DNA from: Clostridia bacterium
GTDB lineage: Bacteria; Bacillota; Clostridia; Oscillospirales; CAG-272
Direction of reading: 5' to 3'
Assembly (NCBI GenBank): GCA_017399305.1
Contig: JAFQDK010000009.1
Span: forward strand, 1-64,000
Length of the DNA stretch: 64,000 bases
Shown here: piece after piece, positions 36,597 to 45,613 of the stretch
How positions within the stretch are numbered: position 1 is the first letter of the stretch
How the letters are laid out: every line of letters starts with the position of its first letter
Translations under genes and position numbers: made by a program
The notes under the pieces: model-generated
Told to the model about the DNA's origin: nothing
The model's database searches: none
Seen by the model: the letters and a program-made list of their open reading frames with translations, nothing else

Positions 36597-37631
36597 ATGA
36601 AAATAGCATTTTTCGATACAAAACCCTATGACAAGCCATCGTTTGAAAAGTTCGGTGCTGAAAATGGGGTTACATTTAAATATTTTGAAGCTAAACTCAA
36701 CGAAGATACTGTTGATCTCGCACATGGATTTGATGGGGTTTGCGTTTTTGTAAACGACACAGTCAATGCAGCTGTCATTGATCGCCTTTGCGAAATGGGG
36801 GTCAAAGTAATTGCGCTTCGCTGTGCCGGTTTTAACAATGTGGATATGAAGTATGCGTTTGGCAAGATACACGTGTTGCGTGTACCTGCATATTCGCCAT
36901 ATGCGGTGGCAGAGCATACAATGGCTATGCTGCTTACCTCTATCCGCCGTATACACAAGGCATATATCCGCACAAGGGATTTTAATTTCAGCCTTGTCGG
37001 TATGACTGGCTTTGACCTGCATGGAAAAACTGTCGGCGTTATCGGTACAGGTCGAATTGGCAGAGTGTTTGTAGATATTTGCCGCGGTTTTGGCATGAAA
37101 GTTCTGGCGTATGATAAGTTCCCGGCAAAAGAGATTGACAATGGGGATACGGTCAGATATGTTTCGCTTGACGAGCTGTTTGAAAACAGTGATATTATAT
37201 CACTTCACTGTCCGCTCACTGAGGACACATATCATATCATCGGCGATGAGGCGTTTGCCAAGTGCAAGCAGGGTGTTGTTATCCTCAATACATCGCGCGG
37301 CGCGCTTGTCGATGCCGAGGCATTGCTTGCCGCTATCAAATCGCGCAAGGTCGGCGCCGCCTGTCTTGATGTATATGAGGAGGAGTCGGATCTCTTCTTC
37401 GAGGACTTTTCGGGACATATTTTAGAGGATGATACACTTGCACGTCTTATCTCGATGCCCAATGTTATCGTCAGCTCGCATCAGGCATTTCTCACCGAGG
37501 AAGCGCTTGAGAATATCGCCGAGACCACTGTTGGCAATATTGTGCAGTTTTTTGAAACCAATCAGTGCCCAAATGAGCTTTGCTATCGCTACGGCGGTGC
37601 AGAGGACTGCAAAAACGGTAAATGCTTCTGA
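36597..37631 (+). CDS. D-lactate dehydrogenase-like 2-hydroxyacid dehydrogenase
   Basis: A 344-residue NAD-dependent enzyme, likely reducing pyruvate to D-lactate. The NAD motif is VGVIGTGRIGR (about 146-156). The catalytic Arg lies in LNTSRGALVD, the Glu in DVYEEE, and the His in SSHQAFLTEEA. YSPYAVAEHTMAM and the SSHQAFLTEEAL signature are close to LdhA rather than to glycerate enzymes. The start is ATG 36597 after AGAAGGT; an ATG 6 nt earlier is too close. A Rex-like site upstream would link it to NADH level. Related to but clearly different from the 15655 protein. Confidence 0.88.
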   Translation: MKIAFFDTKPYDKPSFEKFGAENGVTFKYFEAKLNEDTVDLAHGFDGVCVFVNDTVNAAVIDRLCEMGVKVIALRCAGFNNVDMKYAFGKIHVLRVPAYSPYAVAEHTMAMLLTSIRRIHKAYIRTRDFNFSLVGMTGFDLHGKTVGVIGTGRIGRVFVDICRGFGMKVLAYDKFPAKEIDNGDTVRYVSLDELFENSDIISLHCPLTEDTYHIIGDEAFAKCKQGVVILNTSRGALVDAEALLAAIKSRKVGAACLDVYEEESDLFFEDFSGHILEDDTLARLISMPNVIVSSHQAFLTEEALENIAETTVGNIVQFFETNQCPNELCYRYGGAEDCKNGKCF

Positions 37632-37641
37632 AGCTAAGAAA

Positions 37642-37675
37642 AAAATCGCCATAGCGTTCTCGCTATGGCGATTTT
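37642..37675. terminator. Bidirectional terminator, 15-bp stem
   Basis: AAAATCGCCATAGCG-TTCT-CGCTATGGCGATTTT separates the converging lactate dehydrogenase-like and SGNH/dockerin genes. Confidence 0.92.
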
Positions 37676-37678
37676 AAA

Positions 37679-40093
37679 TTACTTTACTATTGCTTTAAAA
37701 GTGCGGATAATGTCAATGAGTGATATTTTGCCGTCACCGTCGAGGTCCATATTTGTGTCATATGTTTTACTGTTGGTGATATGGTTCAGCGCTTTAAGTG
37801 CGTCTTCAACGGTAGTTTCACCATTTGCATCTACATCCCCCACGGGATACTGGCGGCCATACACAACAAGCTCGGCTGTGTTTATGGAATTGTAATTCTC
37901 GTATGCATTGGATCTGCCTACTGCAACACCTATTCTTATGTATTTGCCAACCGCTTTGCTCATGTCAAAGAGAACTCCAAATGCGGCATTGTTACCGTTG
38001 TATGGGTCATCCGGTGTAGGACCGAGGTTTACATATGAGGTGGAATTGATACCGTCATAGCACGCGGTGGGTACTATCGTCCAGTTTTCTCCGTCATCGG
38101 ATACGTATATGTCTGCTACAGCAGGAAAACCGAAAGCATTACCGGAGAAGAATCCTATCGCCTCAAACTGTTGCTTTGTGCCGAAGTTGAGTGTAAAGAG
38201 TGCACGGTACTTTCCATTTGCATTTTCGGTGCCGTCAATGTCGTACATCTTTGTATCAAAGTCAAGGCGGACCATCAGGGTTGTGCCCCAATGTCCGTTA
38301 ACAAGGTTGCCAACTGCAGTTTTATAGCCCTTTGAGTTTGAGAACATTGTTTCAATGCCTATCATAGAAACACCGTAGCCGATGTCTGCGATATCGGCTT
38401 TTTGTGCGGCGGTAAGACCGTCAGTCGCATACTCGGAGGAGGCAACAATTCCCTTGTCGCCCTTGATACCGCTGAAAGTGCCGTCTTTCTGGGGTACGCT
38501 TATCATAGCCGCCTTGGGATATTCGGTGAGAACAACGGTTTTGCTTGCATCAACTCCGAAAAAGCCGTTGCCACCCACTCCTACAGAGGAGGTTTTATAG
38601 TTTTCGGGTATTTCAGGGGTGTTGTATGTTGCATCGTACGCCGCTTGTTTAAGAATTTTAGTTGTTGCTTCGTCGTGAGCGCCGTTATAGTCGTTCAGCA
38701 AAGGATTGCCGCCGAGTACAGATGCAAAATGAGTCATTGCACTGAGATATGCGCCGAGTGCAGACTGATGATAGTTGTCTGAAACATACAGATTGATGGT
38801 ACTTCCGTGATTTGAATGAACATCAAAGAAAGCAAGTCCCGGATATGAAATAAGCACATCAAGTTCTTCGCCGATAGCGGTGTATGCTGCGGCGAGGTCA
38901 TATGTCATGGTCTCGTTAGTCCAGCCTTCAAGCATGTATGAACTACCTTCTTTGTGTCCCCATGTAGCGTAAAGAACTGGGGTAGCACCGTTTTCGCGTA
39001 CCATTTTTACCATACGGCGCACACTTGTGTAGAATGATTCGGGATTCTTTATGGCATTGGTACTTTGATCCTGAATGAATACATAGTCATATTTGTTATT
39101 TGCAAGTGCGGCATGAACCTGTGCACCGAATTCATCGTTTATATTTCCGTGCTCGTAGAGGTAATGGCCGCCGTTTGTAATGCTTGAAACATTCACATTA
39201 TAACCTGCTGCTTTTGCGATGCTGGCAAAATTTGCGGGTACATCGCTTACATATGTAAAGCTGTTGCCGATAAAGAGAATATCGTTGCAGGAGAGTGGAT
39301 TATCCTTGCCTGTCTGCTCACCGTATACAAGAAATTCGCGTGTGTTTACGGTGTTTGGGTCACTTGTAGTGCCTCTGCCCTTGATAACTGCAATGCGGAT
39401 GTACTGACCCTTTACCCCGCCCATGTCAAAGAGAGTTGCAAAAGGAGCTTTTGCATAGTCTGTCCATGTATCAGGGGGAGTCTGCACAGTGTCGGTTGCA
39501 AGGTCAATGAGCTTTTCATCATTTGAGCAGTCATAGCTTGCGGAAGGAACAAGAGTCCAGTTAACACCGTCTGTAGAAACATAGATGTCAGCCGCGTTTA
39601 TCATACCCGCCTGTGTACCGGAGATGAAGCCGCAAGCGTCAAAGCGGTGCTCGGTAGAGAAGTTGAGGGTAATAAGCGCACGGTACTTGCCGTTCTCGTT
39701 TACCTTACCGTCAACATCGTACATATTGTCGTCAAATGTCATAAAAGACATCGTAGCTGTTGCACCGTTCCAGTTGCCGTCAACAAGATTTCGTAGTGCG
39801 TTTGCTCTGCCGAACTTGTCGATACCGATAGCTGAAATACCGTAGCCGATGTCAGCGAGGTCTGCCTTTTCTGCATCGGTAAACACGTATCCCGAATTAA
39901 GGTCGGGTGAAATCTGCGCCTTTGTGCCGTAGATGCCATTGGGCTGTTCTATCGGATAGGTGACACCCTCAACCCTTGGGGTGCTGATAATGGTGGATGC
40001 ATCGGGAAATTCGGTGAGGTTTACCGTTTCTGATGCGGAAACTGCTGTGATAAAGAGAAGAGTAAAAAGAATGACAGAAAACAGTTTTTTCAT
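37679..40093 (-). CDS. Secreted SGNH hydrolase with twin beta domains and dockerin
   Basis: An 804-residue extracellular esterase-like protein. The signal peptide is 1-21. Residues about 22-260 and 515-740 are two copies of one F5/8-type (discoidin-like) carbohydrate-binding region; both contain DIADIGYG, NGKYRAL and ADIYVS. Between them (about 270-480) is an SGNH/DUF4886-type hydrolase with Ser in LFIGNSFTY (about 278) and the Asp/His pair in SDNYHQSALG. A type I dockerin ends the protein (about 748-804, DVDANGETTVEDALKAL…DLDGDGKISLIDIIRTFK). It probably removes acyl groups from glycans while docked to a scaffold. Divergent from a LysR gene. Confidence 0.9.
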   Translation of the reverse strand: MKKLFSVILFTLLFITAVSASETVNLTEFPDASTIISTPRVEGVTYPIEQPNGIYGTKAQISPDLNSGYVFTDAEKADLADIGYGISAIGIDKFGRANALRNLVDGNWNGATATMSFMTFDDNMYDVDGKVNENGKYRALITLNFSTEHRFDACGFISGTQAGMINAADIYVSTDGVNWTLVPSASYDCSNDEKLIDLATDTVQTPPDTWTDYAKAPFATLFDMGGVKGQYIRIAVIKGRGTTSDPNTVNTREFLVYGEQTGKDNPLSCNDILFIGNSFTYVSDVPANFASIAKAAGYNVNVSSITNGGHYLYEHGNINDEFGAQVHAALANNKYDYVFIQDQSTNAIKNPESFYTSVRRMVKMVRENGATPVLYATWGHKEGSSYMLEGWTNETMTYDLAAAYTAIGEELDVLISYPGLAFFDVHSNHGSTINLYVSDNYHQSALGAYLSAMTHFASVLGGNPLLNDYNGAHDEATTKILKQAAYDATYNTPEIPENYKTSSVGVGGNGFFGVDASKTVVLTEYPKAAMISVPQKDGTFSGIKGDKGIVASSEYATDGLTAAQKADIADIGYGVSMIGIETMFSNSKGYKTAVGNLVNGHWGTTLMVRLDFDTKMYDIDGTENANGKYRALFTLNFGTKQQFEAIGFFSGNAFGFPAVADIYVSDDGENWTIVPTACYDGINSTSYVNLGPTPDDPYNGNNAAFGVLFDMSKAVGKYIRIGVAVGRSNAYENYNSINTAELVVYGRQYPVGDVDANGETTVEDALKALNHITNSKTYDTNMDLDGDGKISLIDIIRTFKAIVK

Positions 40094-40123
40094 ACATAGC
40101 TCCTTTATACATTTTATATTATA

Positions 40124-40174
40124 ATTATAAAATCTTTTTGCTATATTGTAAAGAATTAAATATTATGTTATACT
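40124..40174. promoter_or_regulatory. Overlapping divergent promoters
   Basis: Minus-strand promoter: TTTACA (40152-40147) and TATAAT (40129-40124), 17 bp. Plus-strand promoter: TTGTAA (40146-40151) and TATACT (40169-40174), 17 bp. The two -35 elements share 5 bp, so polymerase cannot occupy both at once. They serve the SGNH/dockerin gene and lysR. Confidence 0.75.
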
Positions 40175-40202
40175 ATAATAAAAATGTTTCAGCGAGGGCG
40201 CT

Positions 40203-41051
40203 ATGGAACTTCTGCAATTCAAGTATTTTTGCGATGCGGCAAACACCGAAAATTTTTCTGTAACGGCAAAGAAATTCAACGTCCCGCCGTCTGCGGTTTC
40301 GCAGAGTATAAGGCGGCTTGAAAGCGAGATAGGGGCAAGTCTGTTTACAAGGCAGTCAAATAAAGTTGCGCTGAATGCGAGGGGCGCGAAGTTTTATAAG
40401 CGTATTTATGCCGTGCTCAGAGAAATAGACGTAGCTGTGAGTGAAGCCGGATCAAATACATATTCAGAAACTATCAATATCTGTGTTAATGCTCATCGCG
40501 CGTCGGTAAAGCGCGCGCTTGCAAAGTTTCAAAAGCTATATCCGGGTGTCGATATTCATATCCAAAACTTTCATGATCCGTCAAGCGAGAGCTTTGATTT
40601 TATAATTGCAAGTGATGAGATCCGACAAAAAGGTTTTAAAAAGGAAAGAATAGTATCAGAGAATATCGCAGTTGCTATAAACAAGTCAAATCCTTTTGCT
40701 CTTCGCGATGACTTTGATGTGTCGATGCTCAAAACCGAGCCGTTTATCATTTTGCAAAGACCGAGCAGTATGTATGACCTTACACACAAGGTTTGTGCAA
40801 AGTTCGGGTTCAAGCCGCATATAGCTATACAGACCGATGATCCTTCCTACATTCCCGAATTTTTACAGCTTGGACTTGGTGTATGTATAGTTGCAGAGCG
40901 CTCGGCTATCAATTGGCATTATAATGAAAGCGTTTTGATAAAACCGATTGCCGGTTACACGCGCGATACGTATGTGTATATTTCAAAGAAGAACACGCCG
41001 CAATGTGCAGAAAAACTTGTAAACACTTTAATAGAAGAATTCAAAGATTAA
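40203..41051 (+). CDS. LysR family transcriptional regulator
   Basis: A 282-residue LysR-type regulator. The winged helix-turn-helix is at about 1-60 (LLQFKYFCDAANTENFSVTAKKFNVPPSAVSQSIRRLESEIG), followed by a two-lobed effector domain (about 88-280). It is divergent from the SGNH/dockerin gene and cotranscribed with the cytoplasmic SGNH gene (15 nt gap), so it probably controls both paralogues in response to a breakdown product. Effector unknown. Confidence 0.9.
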   Translation: MELLQFKYFCDAANTENFSVTAKKFNVPPSAVSQSIRRLESEIGASLFTRQSNKVALNARGAKFYKRIYAVLREIDVAVSEAGSNTYSETINICVNAHRASVKRALAKFQKLYPGVDIHIQNFHDPSSESFDFIIASDEIRQKGFKKERIVSENIAVAINKSNPFALRDDFDVSMLKTEPFIILQRPSSMYDLTHKVCAKFGFKPHIAIQTDDPSYIPEFLQLGLGVCIVAERSAINWHYNESVLIKPIAGYTRDTYVYISKKNTPQCAEKLVNTLIEEFKD

Positions 41052-41065
41052 AGGCAGGGAGAGAA

Positions 41066-41719
41066 ATGTATAATATTTTATTTATTGGTAACAGCTATAC
41101 TTATTTTAACGATATGCCTACGGCAATGTTCAAAAAAATTGCTGAGGCGGCTGGCTACGATGTTAATGTCACATCAATCACCAAGGGAGGCTGGACTCTG
41201 GGAAAGCACGCGGATGCAAATGATGAGTGTGGCGGAGCGGTTGATGCGGCACTCGCAAATAATAAATATGACTATGTTGTAATTCAGGAGCAGAGTTTGC
41301 GCCCTGCCGTTTCACCAGAGTTGTTTTTTGAAGGAGTACGCGCGCTTGTAAAGAAGATCAGGGCAAACGGCGCAGTGCCATTGCTTTACAGTACATGGGG
41401 ACGCAAAGAGGGAAGCGCAAAACTCACCGAGCTTTCTCTAACCAATAAGACTATGACAGAGAAAATAGCCGATGCAAGCAGAAGTATTGCAAATGAACTT
41501 GATATTGCCGTTGCATATGTCGGACTTGCGTTTTACGATGTGTGTAACACAAATCCATGTATAGAGCTTTACAATGCGGATATGTCGCATCCGTCAGAGA
41601 GCGGCAGTTTCCTTGCGGCGTTGACTATTTTTTCAAAAATGTTTGATTTTGATGTTACTACGCTTTCTTTTCCTATGGATGAAAGCGGCGTACTTTCTGC
41701 GGCGGCGAAAAGAAAATAA
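41066..41719 (+). CDS. Cytoplasmic SGNH hydrolase (DUF4886-like)
   Basis: A 217-residue single-domain SGNH hydrolase without signal peptide. The Ser nucleophile block ILFIGNSYTYF lies at residues 4-14 (Ser10), and the conserved Gly/Asn region is KYDYVVIQEQS. The C-terminal Asp/His pair is in DMSHPSESG. It closely matches the central domain of the 37679-40093 protein (KIRANGAVPLLYSTWGRKEGS). ATG 41066 follows GGGAGAG; the longer ORF start lies inside lysR. It likely de-esterifies oligosaccharides after import. Terminator follows. Confidence 0.85.
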   Translation: MYNILFIGNSYTYFNDMPTAMFKKIAEAAGYDVNVTSITKGGWTLGKHADANDECGGAVDAALANNKYDYVVIQEQSLRPAVSPELFFEGVRALVKKIRANGAVPLLYSTWGRKEGSAKLTELSLTNKTMTEKIADASRSIANELDIAVAYVGLAFYDVCNTNPCIELYNADMSHPSESGSFLAALTIFSKMFDFDVTTLSFPMDESGVLSAAAKRK

Positions 41720-41746
41720 AAAAAACCGAGCATCGCTCGGTTTTTT
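41719..41746. terminator. Convergent terminator
   Basis: CCGAGC-ATC-GCTCGG with A and T runs on both sides, so it can work for both converging genes. Confidence 0.85.
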
Positions 41747-41753
41747 ATTTTGA

Positions 41754-42248
41754 TTAATAGCAGAACTGAATGTTACCGCCGGTCTTTGTAACTGTCCATG
41801 TGGGGTATCTGGTCCAGGAGAGGAACTTCCATTGAACTGTACTGTAGTTCATAACGCCGTCAGTAGGAACACCCTTGATGGTGATATCGTAAGAGTTGTT
41901 CTTTTTGAGCTTGTAGCTGGGGATGGTGAACTTTGCATCATTCCATACCTTGTTTTTGTAGATGTATTTGCCTGTGGAATTATCCTGTACGGTTACATAG
42001 AATTTGCCGTACTGTGAAGTTGTGCGCTTGTTGCCGTAGTAGAAGTTCTGCTGCTGCATTCTGCCCTTGGACTGCTCAAGTACAACCTTTTCTGTGTAGA
42101 AAAGATTCCAGCCGATGTCAACTGTGAAGGTTACGCTTTTGCTGAGGTCGCCTTCAATCAGCGAGCATACGTTTGCCGCAAATACATTACAGCAGAGAGC
42201 TGTTACCATTGCTGCTACCATGAATAATGTTACGATTCTTTTTGTCAT
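41754..42248 (-). CDS. Small secreted protein of unknown function
   Basis: A 164-residue exported protein with a typical signal peptide (MTKRIVTLFMVAAMVTALCCNVFAA, cut after about residue 25). The mature part is rich in Tyr, Trp, Lys and Thr in alternating beta-type patterns (KFYVTVQDNSTGKYIYKNKV, YDITIKGV, WKFLSWTRYPTW), suggesting a small all-beta domain exposed outside. No catalytic motif and no anchor. AGGTGG lies before the ATG. Function unknown. Confidence 0.75.
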   Translation of the reverse strand: MTKRIVTLFMVAAMVTALCCNVFAANVCSLIEGDLSKSVTFTVDIGWNLFYTEKVVLEQSKGRMQQQNFYYGNKRTTSQYGKFYVTVQDNSTGKYIYKNKVWNDAKFTIPSYKLKKNNSYDITIKGVPTDGVMNYSTVQWKFLSWTRYPTWTVTKTGGNIQFCY

Positions 42249-42324
42249 TGTTTGTTACCACCTTTTTTATTCTTGATTTATGTACTGTATAACGGCGTGT
42301 TTTTTCTTTTTCGCAGCAAAAAAT

Positions 42325-42353
42325 AAAAAAAGCACAAAAAAGTGCTTTTTTTT
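42325..42353 (-). terminator. Short terminator
   Basis: AGCAC-AAAAAA-GTGCT flanked by A and T runs, after the AEC transporter gene on the minus strand. Stem only 5 bp plus the A/T arms. Confidence 0.6.
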
Positions 42354-43335
42354 AAAATATACCTGCCATGCGTAGCAAAAATGCCGCCAGAAAGAGTGGC
42401 ACTACCGAAAACAGTGCAGTCCACGCCACAAGTTGACCTGCCAGCGTGTGGTCTGCTCCCATCTCCTGAGCCATGGGTACGCTTGAAACTCCGAGAGGGG
42501 TGGCAAACAGCGCAATAAAAGATGCATAGTGTGCGCCCTGAAACTGCGAACCGAATATGAGATATGCCGCACCGATACCCACAAAAGGAACGATAAACGA
42601 TCTCATTGCAACACCTAAAATTATTTCGCGGCGAAGCGCGGGAACTGCGGCAAAGTCAAATTGTGCGCCAAGCATAAGCAGTGCCATTGGTGTTGACAGA
42701 TCCGAAAGATATCCAAGCACTGCGTAAAGCGGTTTGATGTCCTGCAGTGCAAAGTTAATGCCTTTATCCGAAAGCCACATACGCACCGCCAGTAACACAG
42801 TGCCGAGTGCAATGCCTTGGATAAGCGGATTTTTAATTATGCCGATGATAATTTTTTTGACACTTGGTTTTTTGCCGTCTTGGTATATTGAATAGCTTAT
42901 TACCGACAGTACATTTAAATAAGGAACGACAAGTGCGGAGAGAAGTGTTGCTATCACGCCGCCGTCGTTCCCGCAGAGAAATACGGCAAGCGGTACGCCG
43001 ATGAGAGTGTAGTTCGAACGGAAAGACGTTTGCAACAGTACGCCGCGGCGGTCACCGCGTTTTGTCATTGGCATGACAAGTATTGCCGTAACTATGAAAA
43101 TTATAAGTATCGAAATTGTCGCATATCCGAAAAATACTAAATCAATTCCGCTTGTGTCGTTAATGTTATATATATTAAGGAAAAGAGTTGTTGGCAAAAA
43201 AACATGAAAGACAAGCTTGTTTGCCGCTTTTGCAAATGATTGTGACACAAAGCCGATCCTTTTCAGAATATATCCTATCGCAACGAGTATTACTATAGGT
43301 GCGACAGCGTTTATTGCAAAAATCAGAGAGTCCAT
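42352..43335 (-). CDS. AEC family transporter
   Basis: A 327-residue membrane protein with ten predicted helices in two bundles, of the auxin efflux carrier family (PF03547 type), whose bacterial members move malate or other organic acids. Characteristic segments are MDSLIFAINAVAPIVILVAIGYILKR (first helix), FRSNYTLIGVPLAVFL (about 100-115) and STPMALLMLGAQFD. The start is ATG 43335, 4 nt after the DegV stop; the longer ORF start lies inside that gene. Cotranscribed with degV. Substrate not determined. Confidence 0.85.
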   Translation of the reverse strand: MDSLIFAINAVAPIVILVAIGYILKRIGFVSQSFAKAANKLVFHVFLPTTLFLNIYNINDTSGIDLVFFGYATISILIIFIVTAILVMPMTKRGDRRGVLLQTSFRSNYTLIGVPLAVFLCGNDGGVIATLLSALVVPYLNVLSVISYSIYQDGKKPSVKKIIIGIIKNPLIQGIALGTVLLAVRMWLSDKGINFALQDIKPLYAVLGYLSDLSTPMALLMLGAQFDFAAVPALRREIILGVAMRSFIVPFVGIGAAYLIFGSQFQGAHYASFIALFATPLGVSSVPMAQEMGADHTLAGQLVAWTALFSVVPLFLAAFLLRMAGIF

Positions 43336-43339
43336 TGCT

Positions 43340-44185
43340 TTATACTGTAACCGCCTTTTCAAAGCCGATGAGCAATCCGCCTTTTTCGGCATAGAATGAG
43401 CAAAGACCGCGCGCACGGTGAAGTGTTACCTTTGCTCCTTGGAAAGTATTTTCTATCATTGATTTTAGTGCTTTTGCGGCATTTTCATTAAAGCAATGTG
43501 ATATTCTGACAATGCCGTTTGAAAAACCAAGTTCCTTCATGTGCGAGATTATAGCTTCAATCGCTTTCTTTTCGCCGCGGCACTTGTCAAGCGGTTCAAG
43601 ATCGCCACGGTCACTTGCCTTTCCGACAAGGCGAATACCGAGGAGTCCTGCCATTTTAGCAACAATGGGCTTTACTCTGCCGTTGTTTGCAAGATTTTTA
43701 AGCGACTCAAGCATAAAGAGCAAACCTGTTTTTTTAGTGTATTTTACTACGCCTTCGCATACTTCATCAAAGCTTTTACCCTCGTTTATAAGGTTGCGGA
43801 TTTTTTCAACCATCAGCATTATTTCAGGACCTGCAGAAAGCGAGTCCAGCACAAATACGCGACGAGTGGGGTCTTCTTCCTCGTACATTTTCTTTGCCGC
43901 CATTGCCGCGTTATAGCTGCCCGAAAGCGTTGATGTTATAGTTGCGCAGATAACCTGCTTTGCGCCGCCGAATGCGTTCAGCCAGTCACCGATACTGGGG
44001 CAAGAGGTTGAAGACTTGCCCTTGTAGCTTTGCAGGTCGCTTACCATTTGCAATACATCAAGATTTTCGTCATCTGTATATTCTTTGTCTTTAGTAACAA
44101 TTCTGAGCGGAGCGCAGGCAAAGCTGGCTTCATCAAGAGACATTATGTCAGCCGACGAGTCGGCAACAATTCTTATTTCTTCCAT
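43340..44185 (-). CDS. DegV family fatty-acid-binding protein
   Basis: A 281-residue soluble protein of the DegV family. In Firmicutes these bind a fatty acid and pass it to fatty acid kinase. The N-terminal DSSADI (about 9-14) and SCPSIGDWLNAF (about 58-69) are conserved ligand-binding segments, and FMLESLKNLANNGRV is the family signature. AAAGGATATCCCC precedes the ATG. It is in an operon with the AEC transporter. No fakA is in the window. Confidence 0.9.
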   Translation of the reverse strand: MEEIRIVADSSADIMSLDEASFACAPLRIVTKDKEYTDDENLDVLQMVSDLQSYKGKSSTSCPSIGDWLNAFGGAKQVICATITSTLSGSYNAAMAAKKMYEEEDPTRRVFVLDSLSAGPEIMLMVEKIRNLINEGKSFDEVCEGVVKYTKKTGLLFMLESLKNLANNGRVKPIVAKMAGLLGIRLVGKASDRGDLEPLDKCRGEKKAIEAIISHMKELGFSNGIVRISHCFNENAAKALKSMIENTFQGAKVTLHRARGLCSFYAEKGGLLIGFEKAVTV

Positions 44186-44276
44186 GGGGATATCCTTTCA
44201 AATTGCTATGGCAACAGTATAGCATAAATAAAGCTGAAAATCCAGCGGAATTAGTATAATAATGTCGCCGCTCCTA

Positions 44277-44801
44277 TCAATTAAGAGTTTTTTCGAGCAA
44301 CACAAGCGTCACCCCTTTTATACCGTTGAATTCACAGGAGACAGCGCCGATTTCAAGATAGCCAAGCTTTTTGTACATGGCGCGCGCCGCGATGTTTTCC
44401 TCGCGTGTGTCCATTCTCAGTTCTGTGCAACCGTTTTGCAAAGCGTATTCTTCATAGAATGTGACAAACGCCTTGCCGAAACCTTTGCCTTTGTATGACG
44501 GAGAAATTGCAAGTGTGTGCAGTACCATTACTTCTTTGTCATCGGCATTGTGCTTCCACGGTGCATTTGCATATACATCAACCTGAACCTGATTGATTAT
44601 TGCCGAACCAAGCACATTGTCGCTGTCGCAAATTACAAACAAGTCGCCGCGCTGAAGTGCGCTTTCGGCTGTTTTGCCTGTGGGGTAAACTCCTTTTTGC
44701 CAGCCTGTGGCGGCAAGCCCCTTTTCACAGGCGTTGCAGATTTCGTCATAGATATTTGCCACTGCTTTAAGGTCGTCGCGTGTTGCCTTTCTTATATCCA
44801 T
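44277..44801 (-). CDS. GNAT N-acetyltransferase, last gene of znu operon
   Basis: A 174-residue single GNAT domain. The acetyl-CoA loop is SYKGKGFGKAFV (about 103-114), preceded by the strand VMVLHTLAISP, and motif B is NIAARAMYKKLGYLEIG. I start at ATG 44801, preceded by AAGGAAA. It lies 9 nt after znuB, so zinc starvation should also raise its level. It may be a bystander, or modify a zinc-related ligand or protein; nothing in the sequence tells. Confidence 0.85.
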   Translation of the reverse strand: MDIRKATRDDLKAVANIYDEICNACEKGLAATGWQKGVYPTGKTAESALQRGDLFVICDSDNVLGSAIINQVQVDVYANAPWKHNADDKEVMVLHTLAISPSYKGKGFGKAFVTFYEEYALQNGCTELRMDTREENIAARAMYKKLGYLEIGAVSCEFNGIKGVTLVLLEKTLN

Positions 44802-44809
44802 TATGTCCA

Positions 44810-45613
44810 CTATTTCCTTTTTACAACTTTGCCAATCACAGTACAAACCACAAGCACGCACAGGTTGCACAGCACTATCATTGCGCCTGCAGGCAGTGTA
44901 AGCGATACGAGCAGACCGACAACGAATGTCACCACAGAGATAACCGCCGAGAGGATGATGACGCCCTTGAAACTTTCTGCTATCTGCATTGCCGAGAGTG
45001 CAGGGAAGATTATAAGGCTTGATATAAGCATGGTTCCGACTATTTGCATACCGACCACCACGGTTATTGCGATGAGCAGTGCAAGCAATAGATTGTAGAA
45101 TCGCACGTGCACACCTGCGCTCTTTGCGAAAGGCATATCAAATGTCACTGCAAAAATGCGGTTTTTGAAAAGACCGAACAGAATTATAACTACAAGTGAA
45201 AGTATTACCGACACGATAACATCGCTCTTTTTAAGTGCAAGGATGCTTCCGAAAAGGTAACCGCCAAGGTCTGACGCACTGCCGCCAGCCATAGAGTTTG
45301 CAACAACGCCGATTGCAAGTGCAGAAGACGACAGCACTGCAATGGCGCTGTCCCCCTTTATCTTCTTGCTTTCCGAAAGGCCAAGAAGCAGAAATGCCGC
45401 GGCGATTACCACAGGTACCGCAACCGTCATAGGCGCAGCGCCGAGAGCATAAGCAACAGAGAGCGCGCCAAAGCCAACGTGTGAGAGCCCGTCACCTATC
45501 ATAGAGTAACGGCGGAGAACCAGCAACACACCGAGCAGTGCGGCGCAAAGCGAAACGAGAACACCTACTATCAGTGCGTATTGCATAAATGAGTAAGAAA
45601 AAATATTAAACAT
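44810..45613 (-). CDS. znuB: Zinc ABC transporter permease
   Basis: A 267-residue membrane permease of the metal ABC-3 family, with about eight to nine helices. Conserved features are MQYALIVGVLVSLCAALLGVLLVLRRYSMIGDGLSHVGFG (the first 50 residues) and VVGMQIVGTMLISSLIIFPA, which hold the loop contacting the ATPase. The start is ATG 45613, overlapping the znuC end by 8 nt; the longer ORF start lies within znuC. Zinc rather than manganese is inferred from the linked Zur-like regulator and His-rich binding protein. Confidence 0.9.
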   Translation of the reverse strand: MFNIFSYSFMQYALIVGVLVSLCAALLGVLLVLRRYSMIGDGLSHVGFGALSVAYALGAAPMTVAVPVVIAAAFLLLGLSESKKIKGDSAIAVLSSSALAIGVVANSMAGGSASDLGGYLFGSILALKKSDVIVSVILSLVVIILFGLFKNRIFAVTFDMPFAKSAGVHVRFYNLLLALLIAITVVVGMQIVGTMLISSLIIFPALSAMQIAESFKGVIILSAVISVVTFVVGLLVSLTLPAGAMIVLCNLCVLVVCTVIGKVVKRK

